Below are positions 8,151 through 17,683 of a DNA stretch of 33,668 nucleotides, in pieces. Position 1 is the first letter of the stretch, and each line of letters opens with the position of its first letter. The notes under the pieces are model-generated. The model saw only the letters and a list, made by a program, of their open reading frames with translations. It was not told where the DNA came from and ran no database searches. Both the position numbers and the translations under genes were made by a program. Source of the stretch: Chara braunii (taxonomy: Eukaryota; Streptophyta; Charophyceae; Charales; Characeae); contig BFEA01000218.1 in the NCBI GenBank assembly GCA_003427395.1, positions 683,793 through 717,460 on the forward strand, in the 5' to 3' direction.

Positions 8151-9016
8151 GCAGTAGCGCTCGTGATGTCGTACGGAGATGATGTAGAGTTTGGGATTGT
8201 GGCACTCGTACACTCCAGAGGTTAGGCTGCAAACTGAAAGGGAGGTTTTTCAGCCGTGGAGTTGTAGAGATGATGGTGATGTGAGTGGTTCGTTAGGGAT
8301 GAGTAGCAGTGTCGGTGTTGTTGTATTTGTGCAATTAATTTTGTGGCTTCTGTGGGCTCTTCAAGTGTTTTTCAGACGAATGGCTGATGTAGTACGTGCC
8401 TTCTAATTGGTGGAGCCTTCTGTGTTGTTGCCACTTGTTGGACAACTACTTCGTGTTTTGTGTAATTGCAGTTTGTCAAGTATGTTGCCGTATATATCTA
8501 TATAATCATTTGTGTAAGTGTGCAGCTTCGACGGCAGACTGGTGTGTGGGCGCTTGGTGCTTAACCACACAAACTTGACCAAACCTTCTACTATATTGCG
8601 TATCTATACCTTTTCTTTTGGTTTTAAGGATGGCTTGTGATGATCTGTGGATGGAATGGGAGTGAGAGTTTTTTGAAAAACACACACGTAGAGGTCTCAT
8701 CGGTGGGTCTTCACCAACGCCTAATCATTGTGCCCCCATTGTGGTGGGTTGGAGATCTACTCCGACGCCATGCTTCCAACCATATGAAATGGTGTTTTCG
8801 CTCCTAATACACACTAGCCAGGAATAGTACATACTACATACAGAGTCCGATGGCCACAATGCACCGATGATTTTTTACAGTGCTGCAGGCCTGTGTGTGC
8901 ACCAGACACGAGGTGCAGCCAGCTGTGCGGCATATGCGTGACTAGCAGCCACTCTGAGCACTGGTCAGCCTCCACTTCGTGCATCTGACCCACCCACTTC
9001 TCACCCACACACCTAG

Positions 9017-9220
9017 CCCCTACTGCTCCCTTGCACTGACAATCATCCACCTTCTGATCATTCGATAGAGCACCTGACTCGAGATGATCTCTTGCTGGAA
9101 CACCCAGAGGAGCCGGACAGAAAGTGTGAAGACCGGAATGAACCTCCCCCTACCATGCAATCTGCAGAGTTAAATGAGCCTACCCCTGCTGCGCACTCTG
9201 CGGAATCTTATATTATCTGA
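9017..9220 (+). CDS. candidate exon, acidic proline-rich peptide
   Basis: After an acceptor-like CACACACCTAG the plus strand is open for about 67 codons, ending at TGA 9218-9220. The peptide is acidic and Pro/Ser-rich (HLTRDDLLLEHPEEPDRKCE), unlike the low-complexity frames nearby. It has no recognised domain. A second coding-like stretch follows at 9315-9457 in the same orientation. Confidence 0.3.
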   Translation, partial: PLLLPCTDNHPPSDHSIEHLTRDDLLLEHPEEPDRKCEDRNEPPPTMQSAELNEPTPAAHSAESYII

Positions 9221-9314
9221 TAGTGCTGCAGTGAGCCCAGTGTGCGTACTGTGCAATAAATGTACGTATTCTTGCTTACATTTCCATCTCCTATACTGTT
9301 TTATGATCTGACAG

Positions 9315-9457
9315 GCATTGTCCCTCGGATAGAAGAAGAGCACCGTGCAGTCTGCTCAGAGGATTACAGTACTTCCGCTGGTGTGGACATAAAAGTCCCG
9401 TCTATGGCACGCGTGGAAAGACGTAACTACGGCCGGCTCCAAAGATTAACACGCTAG
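9315..9457 (+). CDS. candidate 3' exon, unknown protein
   Basis: Acceptor-like CTGACAG is followed by an open frame to TAG at 9455-9457 encoding, for example, IVPRIEEEHRAVCSEDYSTS and a basic tail (VERRNYGRLQRLTR). The composition is protein-like. It could be the last exon of the same transcript as 9017-9220. A larger frame beginning at the ATG at 9260 includes hydrophobic residues that look like translated intron. The family is not recognised. Confidence 0.32.
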
Positions 9458-9475
9458 ATACGGACTGGAATGTTT

Positions 9476-9494
9476 GGGTGCAAATCCTGCACCC
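9476..9494 (+). other. perfect 7-bp hairpin resembling a tRNA T arm
   Basis: GGGTGCA, loop AATCC, TGCACCC. The centre resembles a T arm and B box (GTGCAAATCC), but no A box or cloverleaf can be built upstream. It is probably a relic or chance. Confidence 0.5.
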
Positions 9495-9561
9495 TCCACG
9501 TCATTTCAGTCCTGTTACCTTAGCCGTTGATTCATGTACCCTATAGGACAATGGCGGTAAG

Positions 9562-9888
9562 CTATGTAGCACCATGTTCGCGTTCGGAGGCGAACACGAA
9601 CAAGCGCCAAAAACCCTCCGAACGCAAACATAAAAAATATTTAAAGAAAACAAAATGTTCTCAGAAAAATCTGAAAAAAAATATATGTTATGTAAAATAA
9701 CAATACAAGAAACTTTTGCCTTGGACTCGTGTTCAAAATTCGTAGCGAATCGTGAGTTAAAAATCAAAAACCAAAAAAAGAAATATTATTATTTTTTTCC
9801 CGGAAAAAAAATTATGTTCGCCCGAACATGTTTGCGAGCTGTTCGCGCGAACGTGAAGGGGCGCGAACACGTTCACCATGCTACGCAG
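9562..9888 (+). mobile_element. hAT-like MITE, copy A (GTTCG arms)
   Basis: 327 bp. Left end CTATGTAGCACCATGTTCGC; right end, reverse-complemented, CTGCGTAGCATGGTGAACG, an imperfect inverted repeat of about 24 bp. Flanks GCGGTAAG (9554-9561) and GGGGTAAG (9889-9896) agree at 7 of 8 bases, which fits the 8-bp target duplication of the hAT superfamily. Arms carry many GTTCG/CGAAC motifs, like subterminal repeats of hAT elements. The core (9650-9790) is AT-rich and shared with copies B, C and D. No transposase is encoded; a non-autonomous element. Confidence 0.85.
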
Positions 9889-10026
9889 GGGGTAAGGTGC
9901 GCACAATGACAAATATAAAGTCTTTTCTATCACGGAGTGACAGAATCCCACTCACACTGGCTGGTCAATCTCCAGGAAAAATATGTAGATGTGCACATGC
10001 AAGCTCTACAGCCCTCCGGAGAACAA

Positions 10027-10369
10027 TCTACCTGAACCTCCCTCCGCCATTGTACATGGCCAGGCGGCATCCCTTAGCTGTGTAGATTGGATAGACTTGA
10101 CCACTGACGGACAGTAAAGGAGCCTCTCCAGAGGATGGTGACTGTGCCATGACATTGTCTCCACACAGTTCGGTTAACATCATCTCTGCTCGGAAGACTA
10201 TGAAGGGATGGTCACTGCCAGCCTCTGCTATGAAAACTGCGACCCAGTGTCTTGCATCCATTCCCCTTACCTGCGTATTACTTGCCCGATACACCGCTGT
10301 GGCCGTGATATGCCATGACTGAATAGCTGCAAATATCAGCCCCCTTTCCTGCTGGCATGTCAGCAACAT
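10027..10369 (-). CDS. candidate exon(s) of an unknown minus-strand gene, part 3
   Basis: One of the most protein-like frames in the window: about 114 codons without a stop, including MDARHWVAVFIAEAGSDHPF and LSVSGQVYPIYTAKGCRLAM, ending YNGGGRFR at a near-consensus 5' splice site (TTCAG|GTAGAT). A second donor-like CGCAG|GTAAGG lies inside, so it may be two exons. A possible acceptor is ATTTGCAG. No family is recognised. The motif Y-x-GGGRF recurs in the stretch at 10845-11225, which suggests a repeated domain or related exons of one gene. Confidence 0.42.
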
Positions 10370-10637
10370 GCAATGTATCTGTCATCAATGTTTCGAGGAA
10401 GCCGTCCATTAGGGTATCTACCATCCCTGATGCCGTCACCCACCGCATCCTCCCCGATGCCATCATCTGCTGCATCCTCCGCTAGCGTGTCCCTAGGCAG
10501 AGCTGGGCACACACCTGCTGCAACTGCAGTCAAATCTCCTCCATGCGAAATGAATGACGATTACAGCAGCCCGAGGTGTAGAATAGATTATCGCATGAAC
10601 GACCTATAGTGCGCTGTAGCGGAAGGTTATTACCACC

Positions 10638-10681
10638 AGCTCTTTTGCAAGAGCTGTTGCAGACCAAATTTTGCAACAGCT
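10638..10681 (+). other. two overlapping perfect hairpins
   Basis: Hairpin 1: AGCTCTT (10638-10644), loop TTGC, AAGAGCT (10649-10655). Hairpin 2: AGCTGTTGCA (10652-10661), 10-nt loop, TGCAACAGCT (10672-10681). They share 10652-10655, so both cannot form fully at once. Confidence 0.75.
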
Positions 10682-10844
10682 AAATACCCTTTTGATCAGG
10701 TCTTGTCGTTGCCTGCCCATAGAGGGAATTATGGCTGTGGAAACCTAAAAAGCTTGAGTCTGTGCCACTCCACCTGACATCAGCTAGCATGTATTCACAT
10801 GCTTTGTATTGTGAGCATTATGAAGGCATAGCCTGTGAAAGTTT

Positions 10845-11225
10845 TTGTTTCCATACCAATGATGACAGTTAAAATTGCCCTCATGTGTGGCACCCTGACA
10901 TATCGTGTCCAATTTGTAGACGGGCTGGAATGACAATGCCTCTACAATTGTGGTCGGCGTGCCTCTGTGTTCCTGGCATGGAGGAGCCGCGTAGCCTGTG
11001 ACATATGTCCACGCCGTGCCATTCGATGCGGCAACTGCACCTGCGAGAGTTGGATGCAGTGCTTCCACTGTCCACACTCAAAGCGGTGCTGTCCCGTCTG
11101 TAGGGGTGGCCACTTTTACCAAAGCCAACAGCAGCTCCTCAACTTGAAATCTCCCGCCACCATAACACTGACTGGACTCGTGGGCCAATCCAGAGTAGTG
11201 TGCCCCAGCGGTGAATATTGAAAAT
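10845..11225 (-). pseudogene. unknown minus-strand gene, part 2, one in-frame stop
   Basis: One frame reads from about 11225 (GLAHESSQCYGGGRFQVEEL), meets a TGA at 11078-11080, then continues without change of register for some 75 codons (VEALHPTLAGAVAASNGTAW, TTIVEALSFQPVYKLDTICQ) to a possible donor CATTG|GTATGG near 10851. Protein-like text on both sides of a single stop suggests a recently damaged exon, or an intron placed so as to skip the stop. There is no ATG. The family is not recognised. It shares the Y-x-GGGRF motif with the stretch at 10027-10369. Confidence 0.4.
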
Positions 11226-11226
11226 C

Positions 11227-11649
11227 CTATGAACTAGTATGAAGTTCATCTTTTCTCTCTTCTGTTCTGTTCTTTGACCCACCACTTCCCTCCTCGACGC
11301 TTTCTCCCTCCTTTCGTCCCTCGCCTCCTATAGAACTTCCCCCCCTACCGCTGCTCCAGAGTGCTGCTTGTAAATGCGTACGAATGAGCATCACTAAGAC
11401 AGGAGAGAATATATAAGCTGAAGATCTAAAGAAAAATGAACAGAGTATACCTCCCGCTTCACTCCACCTCCTTTCTTTGCTCGCAAGTGGGGCTGTTATG
11501 GCACATGGGGATGTGGGCAGCTGACTCTCAACCACAGTCAACTTGGCCAGCCTTCTACTTGAGAGGCACAGTAAAAAGGGAGCTGCAAGGACAAATAAAA
11601 GGGGTTCCATAAAGAAAGCCAAGGTAAAGATAGTCAAGGAAAGGGACAT
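11227..11649 (-). CDS. candidate first exon(s), protein with hydrophobic N-terminus
   Basis: 140-codon minus-strand frame starting ATG at 11649. Residues 5-30 are strongly hydrophobic (FTLAFFMEPLLFVLAAPFLL), a signal anchor or membrane segment. The C-terminal 40 residues are charged (Gly/Glu/Lys/Arg). A donor-like GGGAG|GTATAC and an excellent acceptor (CTCTCCTGTCTTAG) could remove the second hydrophobic stretch while keeping frame. It lies just upstream, on the same strand, of the stretches at 10845-11225 and 10027-10369, so it may open that gene. Confidence 0.32.
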   Translation of the reverse strand: MSLSLTIFTLAFFMEPLLFVLAAPFLLCLSSRRLAKLTVVESQLPTSPCAITAPLASKERRWSEAGGILCSFFFRSSAYIFSPVLVMLIRTHLQAALWSSGRGGSSIGGEGRKEGESVEEGSGGSKNRTEERKDELHTSS

Positions 11650-12213
11650 AACGGATCTGTTTTGCTCCGTGTTCCTTCCTATGAAGTTAAAACTATCCCA
11701 TTGTTGGCGAGGCTAATAATACCCAACTGTGCTTCATTGGGCCTTCACCACGCTCTCCAAATTGCGAAACTTGTTCTTGTTAGATGATTTTAAGAGTAGT
11801 GCTTTGGAGGGGGTTGGGCTGTTTTCCCCGCCACAAATCCACGAACAGAAAAATGCAATGAATGTATAGATAATAAAAAAGAATGTAACGTGTGATGACA
11901 GCTCCTGAAAAGCGAGAGGTTGTCGAGGGCCCAGAAACAGACTCTCCGAATTGGGGTTGCTGCGTGCTGGCCCATAGGTGAGTTTTGAGAGGGCGTGTCA
12001 AACTGAAATCACTTCTCGAACTCAAATCACTGACACCTCTGTGCCTCATTTTGGGGTTTGGTCTTCGAGAGCTAGTGTGGTGGTGCACTACTTTCAAAAA
12101 CACGAGTTTTCCAGAGCAGTGTGGCGAGTTCCATTGTCTGCAAAAGAGGTAAAGCTGCTTCGATTTGTGATCTACTCCTCTAGGGGGAACATGGGCTGTT
12201 GTGGTGAAAATCC

Positions 12214-12240
12214 ACAACACACACACACACACAAACACAA
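12214..12240. repeat. (AC)n microsatellite
   Basis: AC run that degrades into ACAAAC. From 11650 to 12520 both strands have open frames of 100-150 codons, but none has composition, a motif or a splice border good enough to call. Confidence 0.85.
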
Positions 12241-12522
12241 ACGCAAAGAGACTTCAAAGCCTGATGCGCTCCTCTGGAGATAGCCTCAGCTCAGGAAGGA
12301 GACCCAGGCAATAAATGGGTGGATTCAAGATTCAGCAGCCTAGTTTGAAACTCGGAAAATTAACATCGAAAGAGAAGAGGAAAAGAAGATGGGAGAGCAA
12401 TGAGAACGATGAGCTCTTGAATGGCTCGGCGAAAATTGCTTGCCTCCCTTTCTCGCTCTTTTGCTTGTTACACACTAGTGTTATTTCTCTCCCTTTATTT
12501 CATTGCTGTTCTTCTCCTCTGT

Positions 12523-12655
12523 TTAACTTTGTTGGGGTCCATCCTCGTTTGGGTTCTTTGGAGGTCTCATTGCGCTTGTAGGTTCAGTTGCTCTTGGTGG
12601 CTCAGCTACTTTTGGAGGGACTGTGACTCTTGGAACCTTGGTTCCTAACCTGGGC
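12523..12655 (-). CDS. candidate terminal exon, Pro/Thr-rich tail
   Basis: Minus-strand frame of about 40 codons ending TAA at 12523-12525, rich in Pro, Thr and Lys (VPRVTVPPKVAEPPRATEPT). It follows the stretch at 12645-12840 on the same strand but in another frame, so an intron or a frameshift is needed between them. It could be a C-terminal tail; the family is unknown. Confidence 0.28.
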
Positions 12656-12840
12656 CAAGTCGACTACATGCACAGCCGACGGCGGAGGTCCTTTGCACGG
12701 GGGGTTTAGATACAGTGGCAGTTGAATCACCCCACTGCGACATCATGGATGGTAAAGACATGCTGGCATTCATGGGTGCCAGAAATCCGAAGTAGTTGGC
12801 AGCCTCTAGAGCACTATTCAGGTGCCCCACCCAAGAACCA
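12645..12840 (-). CDS. candidate exon, unknown protein
   Basis: The minus-strand frame has protein-like content (GSWVGHLNSALEAANYFGFL, then MNASMSLPSMMSQWGDSTAT) and ends at a donor-like GGCCCAG|GTTAGG. Possible acceptors lie upstream but none is clearly best. No family is recognised; it may belong with 12523-12655. Confidence 0.33.
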
Positions 12841-13069
12841 TTCAGACCCCCAAAGAAAAGAGGCAGCAAAGGTTGCAGCGGTGCTTTAATGATAAAGCAC
12901 TGCTGACACTGAAAAGTTGGGCTATTGGTGGTCTTTCTTATTTGTGCTGCTGCTATACTCCTTCCCGTAGTGCCCACTCCTGGTCAACCAAAGAAGCTGA
13001 AAGTTTGGTGGACAGGCAGTCTGTTGAAGGAAAGGTCGCCAGTTCACCCATCATTCGCTGACAAGCCGG

Positions 13070-13178
13070 GCGCATAGATGACCCGTTTTTTATGTACCCG
13101 TTTGATACCTACATTCGGGTACTTCAGATTTTTATGTACCCGTTTTTTATGTACCCGCTTGATAACATTTTATAATTT
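13070..13178. repeat. cluster of TACCCG motifs, possible hAT end
   Basis: TACCCG occurs four times and its complement CGGGTA once within about 110 bp, spaced by AT-rich sequence such as TTTTTTATG. Such clusters are typical of subterminal regions of plant hAT elements. No partner end or target duplication could be found, so it is a solo end at best. From 13180 to 13980 nothing else is supported: the plus-strand frame 13381-13710 is open but lysine-rich and unrecognised, and an A-run lies near 13640. Confidence 0.45.
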
Positions 13179-13981
13179 AGATTTGTGCAAACTGGTGGTT
13201 TGATATGGGTGCACACGTGTACTTTTCTCACAAAGGGAAGTGTCCAGGCCTTGGGCCACAGAAACCGGAAGGGAGAAAGAGCGAACACCCCTAGTCCCTT
13301 AAATTGAGAGAAGTAGCTATGCTTCCAGTGGTCCCCTGTATAGGCTTAGGAGTAGTGAAACGTAAAATTGAGAAGGGCAGTTGGTCTTTATGCGAGGTGG
13401 CCAGCCTCTGCTACTGTTTTTGTCTTTGAGCAATGTGATCAATCCGAGTTTCGGAAGAAGAAAAGAAAAGAAGGTTGTCAGTACCCCAACTCATTACTCC
13501 TACGTCACAAACGCAACTGATCTAAAGATTGAACAGGTGAACGCAGTAGTGCTACAAAAATGCGGCTCACTTGTGATGCCTAAGGTCACGAATGAAATCT
13601 CCATACAAGAGTTCAAATTGAGAAGAGAACCCCCCCGCCTAAAAAAAAAAAAAAAAGAGAAAACAGTAATAAAAAGAGAGAAAAATCTAATTTCGTCGGG
13701 TTGTATGTAGGTATATACATTTTTTTTCAAATATGAAAATGATGAAGGTTGAGGGATGCGTTATTGAGTGCATCGGTCGCGCACGTGGTTCCACTCGTCT
13801 GCAACATGCAGGATTGTGGCAGTTGGGATGGAAAGCAATGAAGGACAATTATCTCTCTGGCCGAGGATGCCAGATATACCTCTTTCGAACCCGTATGATA
13901 AGATAGGATCACGCGAGATCTAAATTACCTCCACCCGTGACAGATGTCACCTCACATAGTTGACTTTCATCTGTCGAGCTA

Positions 13982-14091
13982 TTGGTCTACAATATGGGAG
14001 TTTTTAAGTGTGGTTGCGGAGGTGGATCAACCGAGGCTGTTTCTTGTTCGTTGTAGTATAAGGGTAATGAGCAGTTAATGCCCAAATTGGT
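13982..14091 (+). repeat. 110-bp direct repeat flanking the gap, left copy
   Basis: It shares with 15557-15665 the blocks TTGGTCTACAATATG, GTTGCGGAGGTGGATCAACC and GTTCGTTGTAGTA, roughly 85-90% identical by eye. It has no coding frame of note and no RNA-gene boxes that I can place. Confidence 0.88.
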
Positions 14092-14107
14092 CTACAGGGA
14101 AACACAC

Positions 14108-14157
14108 GCGGACGTGTCCGCGGGGTCGAGCTCGGATCACGGACCCAAATGGGTCCG
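14108..14157. other. GC-rich palindrome cluster
   Basis: GCGGACGTGTCCGC (14108-14121) is a perfect inverted repeat apart from its GT centre. CGGACCCAAATGGGTCCG (14140-14157) is a second one, with a 4-nt loop. More TCCGC and CCGCGG motifs follow to 14190. It resembles the motif-rich arms of the MITEs elsewhere in the window, but no end can be defined. Confidence 0.6.
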
Positions 14158-14306
14158 CATCCGCGGCATACCTAGTCCGCACCGCGGCCCCGATTTTACA
14201 CGAATTTTCCTGAATTAAATAATAGGTAAAATATATATATATGTCACAGCCCCTCATTTGTTGTCCTCTTCTCCCTCTCTGCCTACGGTTTACCGGGCAG
14301 TTCTAT

Positions 14307-14386
14307 TTGACGATATATATATGGGGTTGTAGGGAATTTTGAGCCCTTGACGATATATATATGGGGTTGTAGGGAATTTTGAGCCC
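14307..14386. repeat. 40-bp tandem duplication
   Basis: TTGACGATATATATATGGGG starts at 14307 and 14347; the two 40-bp copies are identical. The second runs into a hairpin. Confidence 0.93.
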
Positions 14387-14393
14387 TACAACC
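14365..14393 (+). other. perfect 10-bp inverted repeat
   Basis: GGTTGTAGGG, a 9-nt loop, then CCCTACAACC. The first copy of the 40-bp repeat has only the start of the right arm, so the hairpin exists once. A T-rich run follows at 14400. Confidence 0.8.
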
Positions 14394-14613
14394 GCATATT
14401 TATTTTTTTTTGAATCGGACTTTATTTAGGATTTTCAAAAAATCAAAAACGAAATTGGATTTGAAGAAATTTTTTGAAAAGATATATAAAGAAAAGCAGG
14501 AATTTTTTTTGGTCATTTTTTATCATGAGATATATGGTCCGTGAGTTTACCTGTATTTTTTTAGAAATGAATTCATGTTTTTTGCAGAAGTGTGAGGTGT
14601 TTTCAAAAAATGC

Positions 14614-14948
14614 NNNNNNNNNNNNNNNNNNNNNNNNNNNNNNNNNNNNNNNNNNNNNNNNNNNNNNNNNNNNNNNNNNNNNNNNNNNNNNNNNNNNNNN
14701 NNNNNNNNNNNNNNNNNNNNNNNNNNNNNNNNNNNNNNNNNNNNNNNNNNNNNNNNNNNNNNNNNNNNNNNNNNNNNNNNNNNNNNNNNNNNNNNNNNNN
14801 NNNNNNNNNNNNNNNNNNNNNNNNNNNNNNNNNNNNNNNNNNNNNNNNNNNNNNNNNNNNNNNNNNNNNNNNNNNNNNNNNNNNNNNNNNNNNNNNNNNN
14901 NNNNNNNNNNNNNNNNNNNNNNNNNNNNNNNNNNNNNNNNNNNNNNNN
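14614..14948. other. assembly gap (335 N)
   Basis: Run of N, so the sequence is unknown. The translations that cross it mean nothing. Confidence 1.
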
Positions 14949-14994
14949 CCCCCCCCACAATACTCTCTCTCTCTCTACTCACTATCCCTTTCTG

Positions 14995-15117
14995 TGTGTG
15001 TGTGTGTGCGTGTGTGTGTGTGCGCGTGTGTGCCGCGCGTGTGTTTGCGCGCCGTGTGTGCCGCGCGATTGTGTGTGTGTTTGGTGGTGTGTGTGTGTGT
15101 GTGTGTGTGTGCGCCCG
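14995..15117. repeat. (TG)n compound microsatellite
   Basis: Alternating TG with interspersed GCGC and CCGCGCG islands. Alternating purine-pyrimidine tracts of this kind can adopt Z-DNA. It probably contributed to the adjacent gap. Confidence 0.92.
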
Positions 15118-15140
15118 CGACGGGCGACCCATCCCCCGCG

Positions 15141-15300
15141 AATCAATCAATCAATCAATCAATCAATCAACCAATCAAAAAAAAAAAAGCAAAATCCAAT
15201 GAATGAATGAAGCAATCAATCAAAGGGGCGTGGGGCGACCCCGCCCCAACCAATCAATCAATCAATCAATATCAATCAATCAATTAATCAATTAATCAAC
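15141..15300. repeat. (AATC)n tetranucleotide arrays
   Basis: Two AATC/TCAA arrays (about 15141-15177 and 15248-15300) separated by an A-run, a short TGAA array and a GC hairpin: GGGGC (15225-15229) and GGGG (15232-15235) pair with CCCC (15239-15242) and GCCCC (15243-15247). Confidence 0.92.
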
Positions 15301-15419
15301 GAAAGAAAAGAAAAAAAAGGAAAAGAAAAAACGCGATTTTTTTTTTTTTTTTCTTTGACTTCGCCCTTTCCCCCCCAACCAAAAATTAGATTTTTTTCAT
15401 TTTTTTTTTGCCTGATGGG

Positions 15420-15550
15420 GTGGGGCTGGGGTTGCGCCGCTACGTGGCGCTTCTCGTTTCCCAAACCCCCTTCCCCAGCGGCCGCCACGCGTCCGCGGGG
15501 TTGCGGACTCGCCCGCAGACTTGGCCGCGCCTGTCCACCGCCGAGGGGGA
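15420..15550. other. small GC island with adapter-like string
   Basis: About 130 bp of very GC-rich DNA inside low-complexity AT-rich sequence. It contains a NotI site GCGGCCGC (15478-15485) overlapping by one base CCACGCGTCCG (15485-15495), an 11-mer of a common SalI-type cDNA cloning adapter. Chance is possible. Confidence 0.5.
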
Positions 15551-15556
15551 TTCATA

Positions 15557-15665
15557 GTTGGTCTACAATATGAGATGTTTATGTGTTGTTGCGGAGGTGG
15601 ATCAACCGAGGGTGTTTCTCGTTCGTTGTAGTAGAACGGCAATGAGCGGTTGATGCTCAAATCGG
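15557..15665 (+). repeat. 110-bp direct repeat flanking the gap, right copy
   Basis: Partner of 13982-14091 in the same orientation, 1575 bp away. From here to 16660 (about 1 kb) I see no supported gene or repeat. Confidence 0.88.
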
Positions 15666-16659
15666 ACCCGTGCAGGAATTGATGCTCGAGGCGTTAATCT
15701 CTCAAGTACGATCCTCTGCCGGCCGACTAGGACGACCAGTTTAACCACGTAATACACTTCTTACAGGTAAAGGGACGTGCTTAGTCCCTTATTTCGCTGA
15801 ACCCATAACTATTTTTGTGCATGAAAAGATAGAAGTCGCCGCGCTAGATTTTGAATATACCAAAGTGGCGTGAGGCTTATCATGTCGACTAGCCATGAGT
15901 GAATATGAGCAGGCATAATGACGACATAGTGTATGGTGCCCACTAGGTTCTTAATGGTTTTGAAGATTACATTTGATGTTGAAATATCAGCTGGCACGAG
16001 TTTTTAGGGGTCATTCCTCTGACACTAGAAAATTTCGGAAGAGGTTGTGTGTCCTACACTCTTTTGCACCCTCTGCAGGGGAGTGGTAGGGGTCGCTTGT
16101 GGGTAAAAGGTTGTGTGCTGCAACCAGCGACACCTCGACCTTTTTGTACAGGACATCCACATCCCAGCGAACAACTCTCAAAAAGATTTTTTACCGTGCA
16201 AGAGTATGCGTGCGATGTTTTTTAGCGCATATACTGATCACGCAAAATAAACTCTCTAGTCCATAATGCTTACGTAAAATAGACCGGTTGAATCATTCAG
16301 ACGTAAGGTTGTGTGACATCAGATGATCACTTTCACTGTCATTGATGCGGCTAGTCTATCAGCACTATTATAAACTCAGACAATCATTGCAATTCAAACC
16401 ATCATCTTCCACGCATACATGCGACCACAGTAGTTGAACAATAGCATGCCACCATTCCTTGCGGCTTACATCCTGCCATAAAACTGGAGACACACGGTAT
16501 CAGTGCGTAATGACATTGGATCAACTTAGTCTACGGTGTCCACAATGACAGCACCTTATTGCTTCGCTCAATGAAAGTACGACATTGATGACAAATTCGA
16601 CTGACACTACCAGAATCGAATGATAAATACAATGAGAAATCTGTTGAACAAAAGTCATC

Positions 16660-17560
16660 GCCTTAAAAGCGCCATTCAACGGAAGCTATTAAAACAAGTA
16701 GGACGTCTTGAAGACAACCATGTGCGAGGGTCCTTGTCAATGACAACACCTTTCACGAAGACCATGATTGACATGCAATGACGATTCCCACAATGACGAA
16801 GATAAGCAACCCATGATGGAGACAAGTAACCCAATCGGATAATGGCGATGATAAGATCCTCAACGATCAGGTAGTAGGTGTGCAACAACATGAAGACGAC
16901 CTTTCACGAGTAGCAATTCGGCCATCGGTCACAAATTGTGTAAGATGAGAATGGATCTTCCACAACGAAATGGAAAGGTGCATCAAGGAACTGGGGAATG
17001 ATGGAAAGATATATGTTAGTTGAGCACTTTTCTCTCTCTCTTTGTCTTTCTCTCACTTTTACAATGTATTTGTACAGGCCTCGATGGTTCATTCGCCTCA
17101 CCTGATAAGCACGCTGGCCTTTTGTTGCGCCGGCTATTTAGCACGGTGATAATGTACCTCCCACTAGTAGATGTCCACGTGTATTAAGTTGATGAAAGTG
17201 GTCATGGTATTGGGCAGCGGAAGGTTGACAATGACCACAATGATGGAGAAAATCACCACCGATTGTTGTTATGACGAGTATGATCTTGATAAAGTTTACT
17301 ACAATAAGTCCCTTGATGAAAATAAGTAGTGGGGTGAAGTTTAGCACAGGGTTCAGCTCCTCGTTGAGCATGGTCCCGACAAATGGAAATGATCCTCGGT
17401 AATCAATGACCATCGGAACGATGCGAACGAGAATGGTCATATAATGGATAGGAGAAGATGATCGTGAAGACCCTGATGATGATCACCAGGATGAGCATAA
17501 AGAGGACGATGGTGGCGATGACAGGAGGCAAGCTGCCCACACCACTCTCCGCTACTCAGC
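16660..17560. other. low-complexity GATGA-type region, block 1
   Basis: Irregular, codon-like repetition of GATGA, GACGA, ACCA and CAATGA words with scattered pyrimidine tracts (a TC-rich run at about 17027-17055). It looks like a very old, decayed tandem or simple repeat. No conserved frame and no recognised protein. A similar block is at 18290-19100. Confidence 0.5.
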
Positions 17561-17683
17561 AAACATGCGATATGTGAATAGATGTTCTTCTATATCAAGG
17601 GAAGGCACATTGTCAATTTTGCATACTACTTGGCTCGTTTTCAAATGGCCAATTGAGAAACTGGCATGTTTTGCTCATGGGGA

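Noticed and set aside
11780-12283. Overlapping ORFs of 152 (minus) and 101 (plus) codons
   Set aside because: Both strands are open over the same DNA, neither has a motif, and the plus one ends in translated AC repeats.
14443-15206. Long ORFs on both strands across the gap
   Set aside because: They are open only because N has no stops; the known ends are microsatellite translations.
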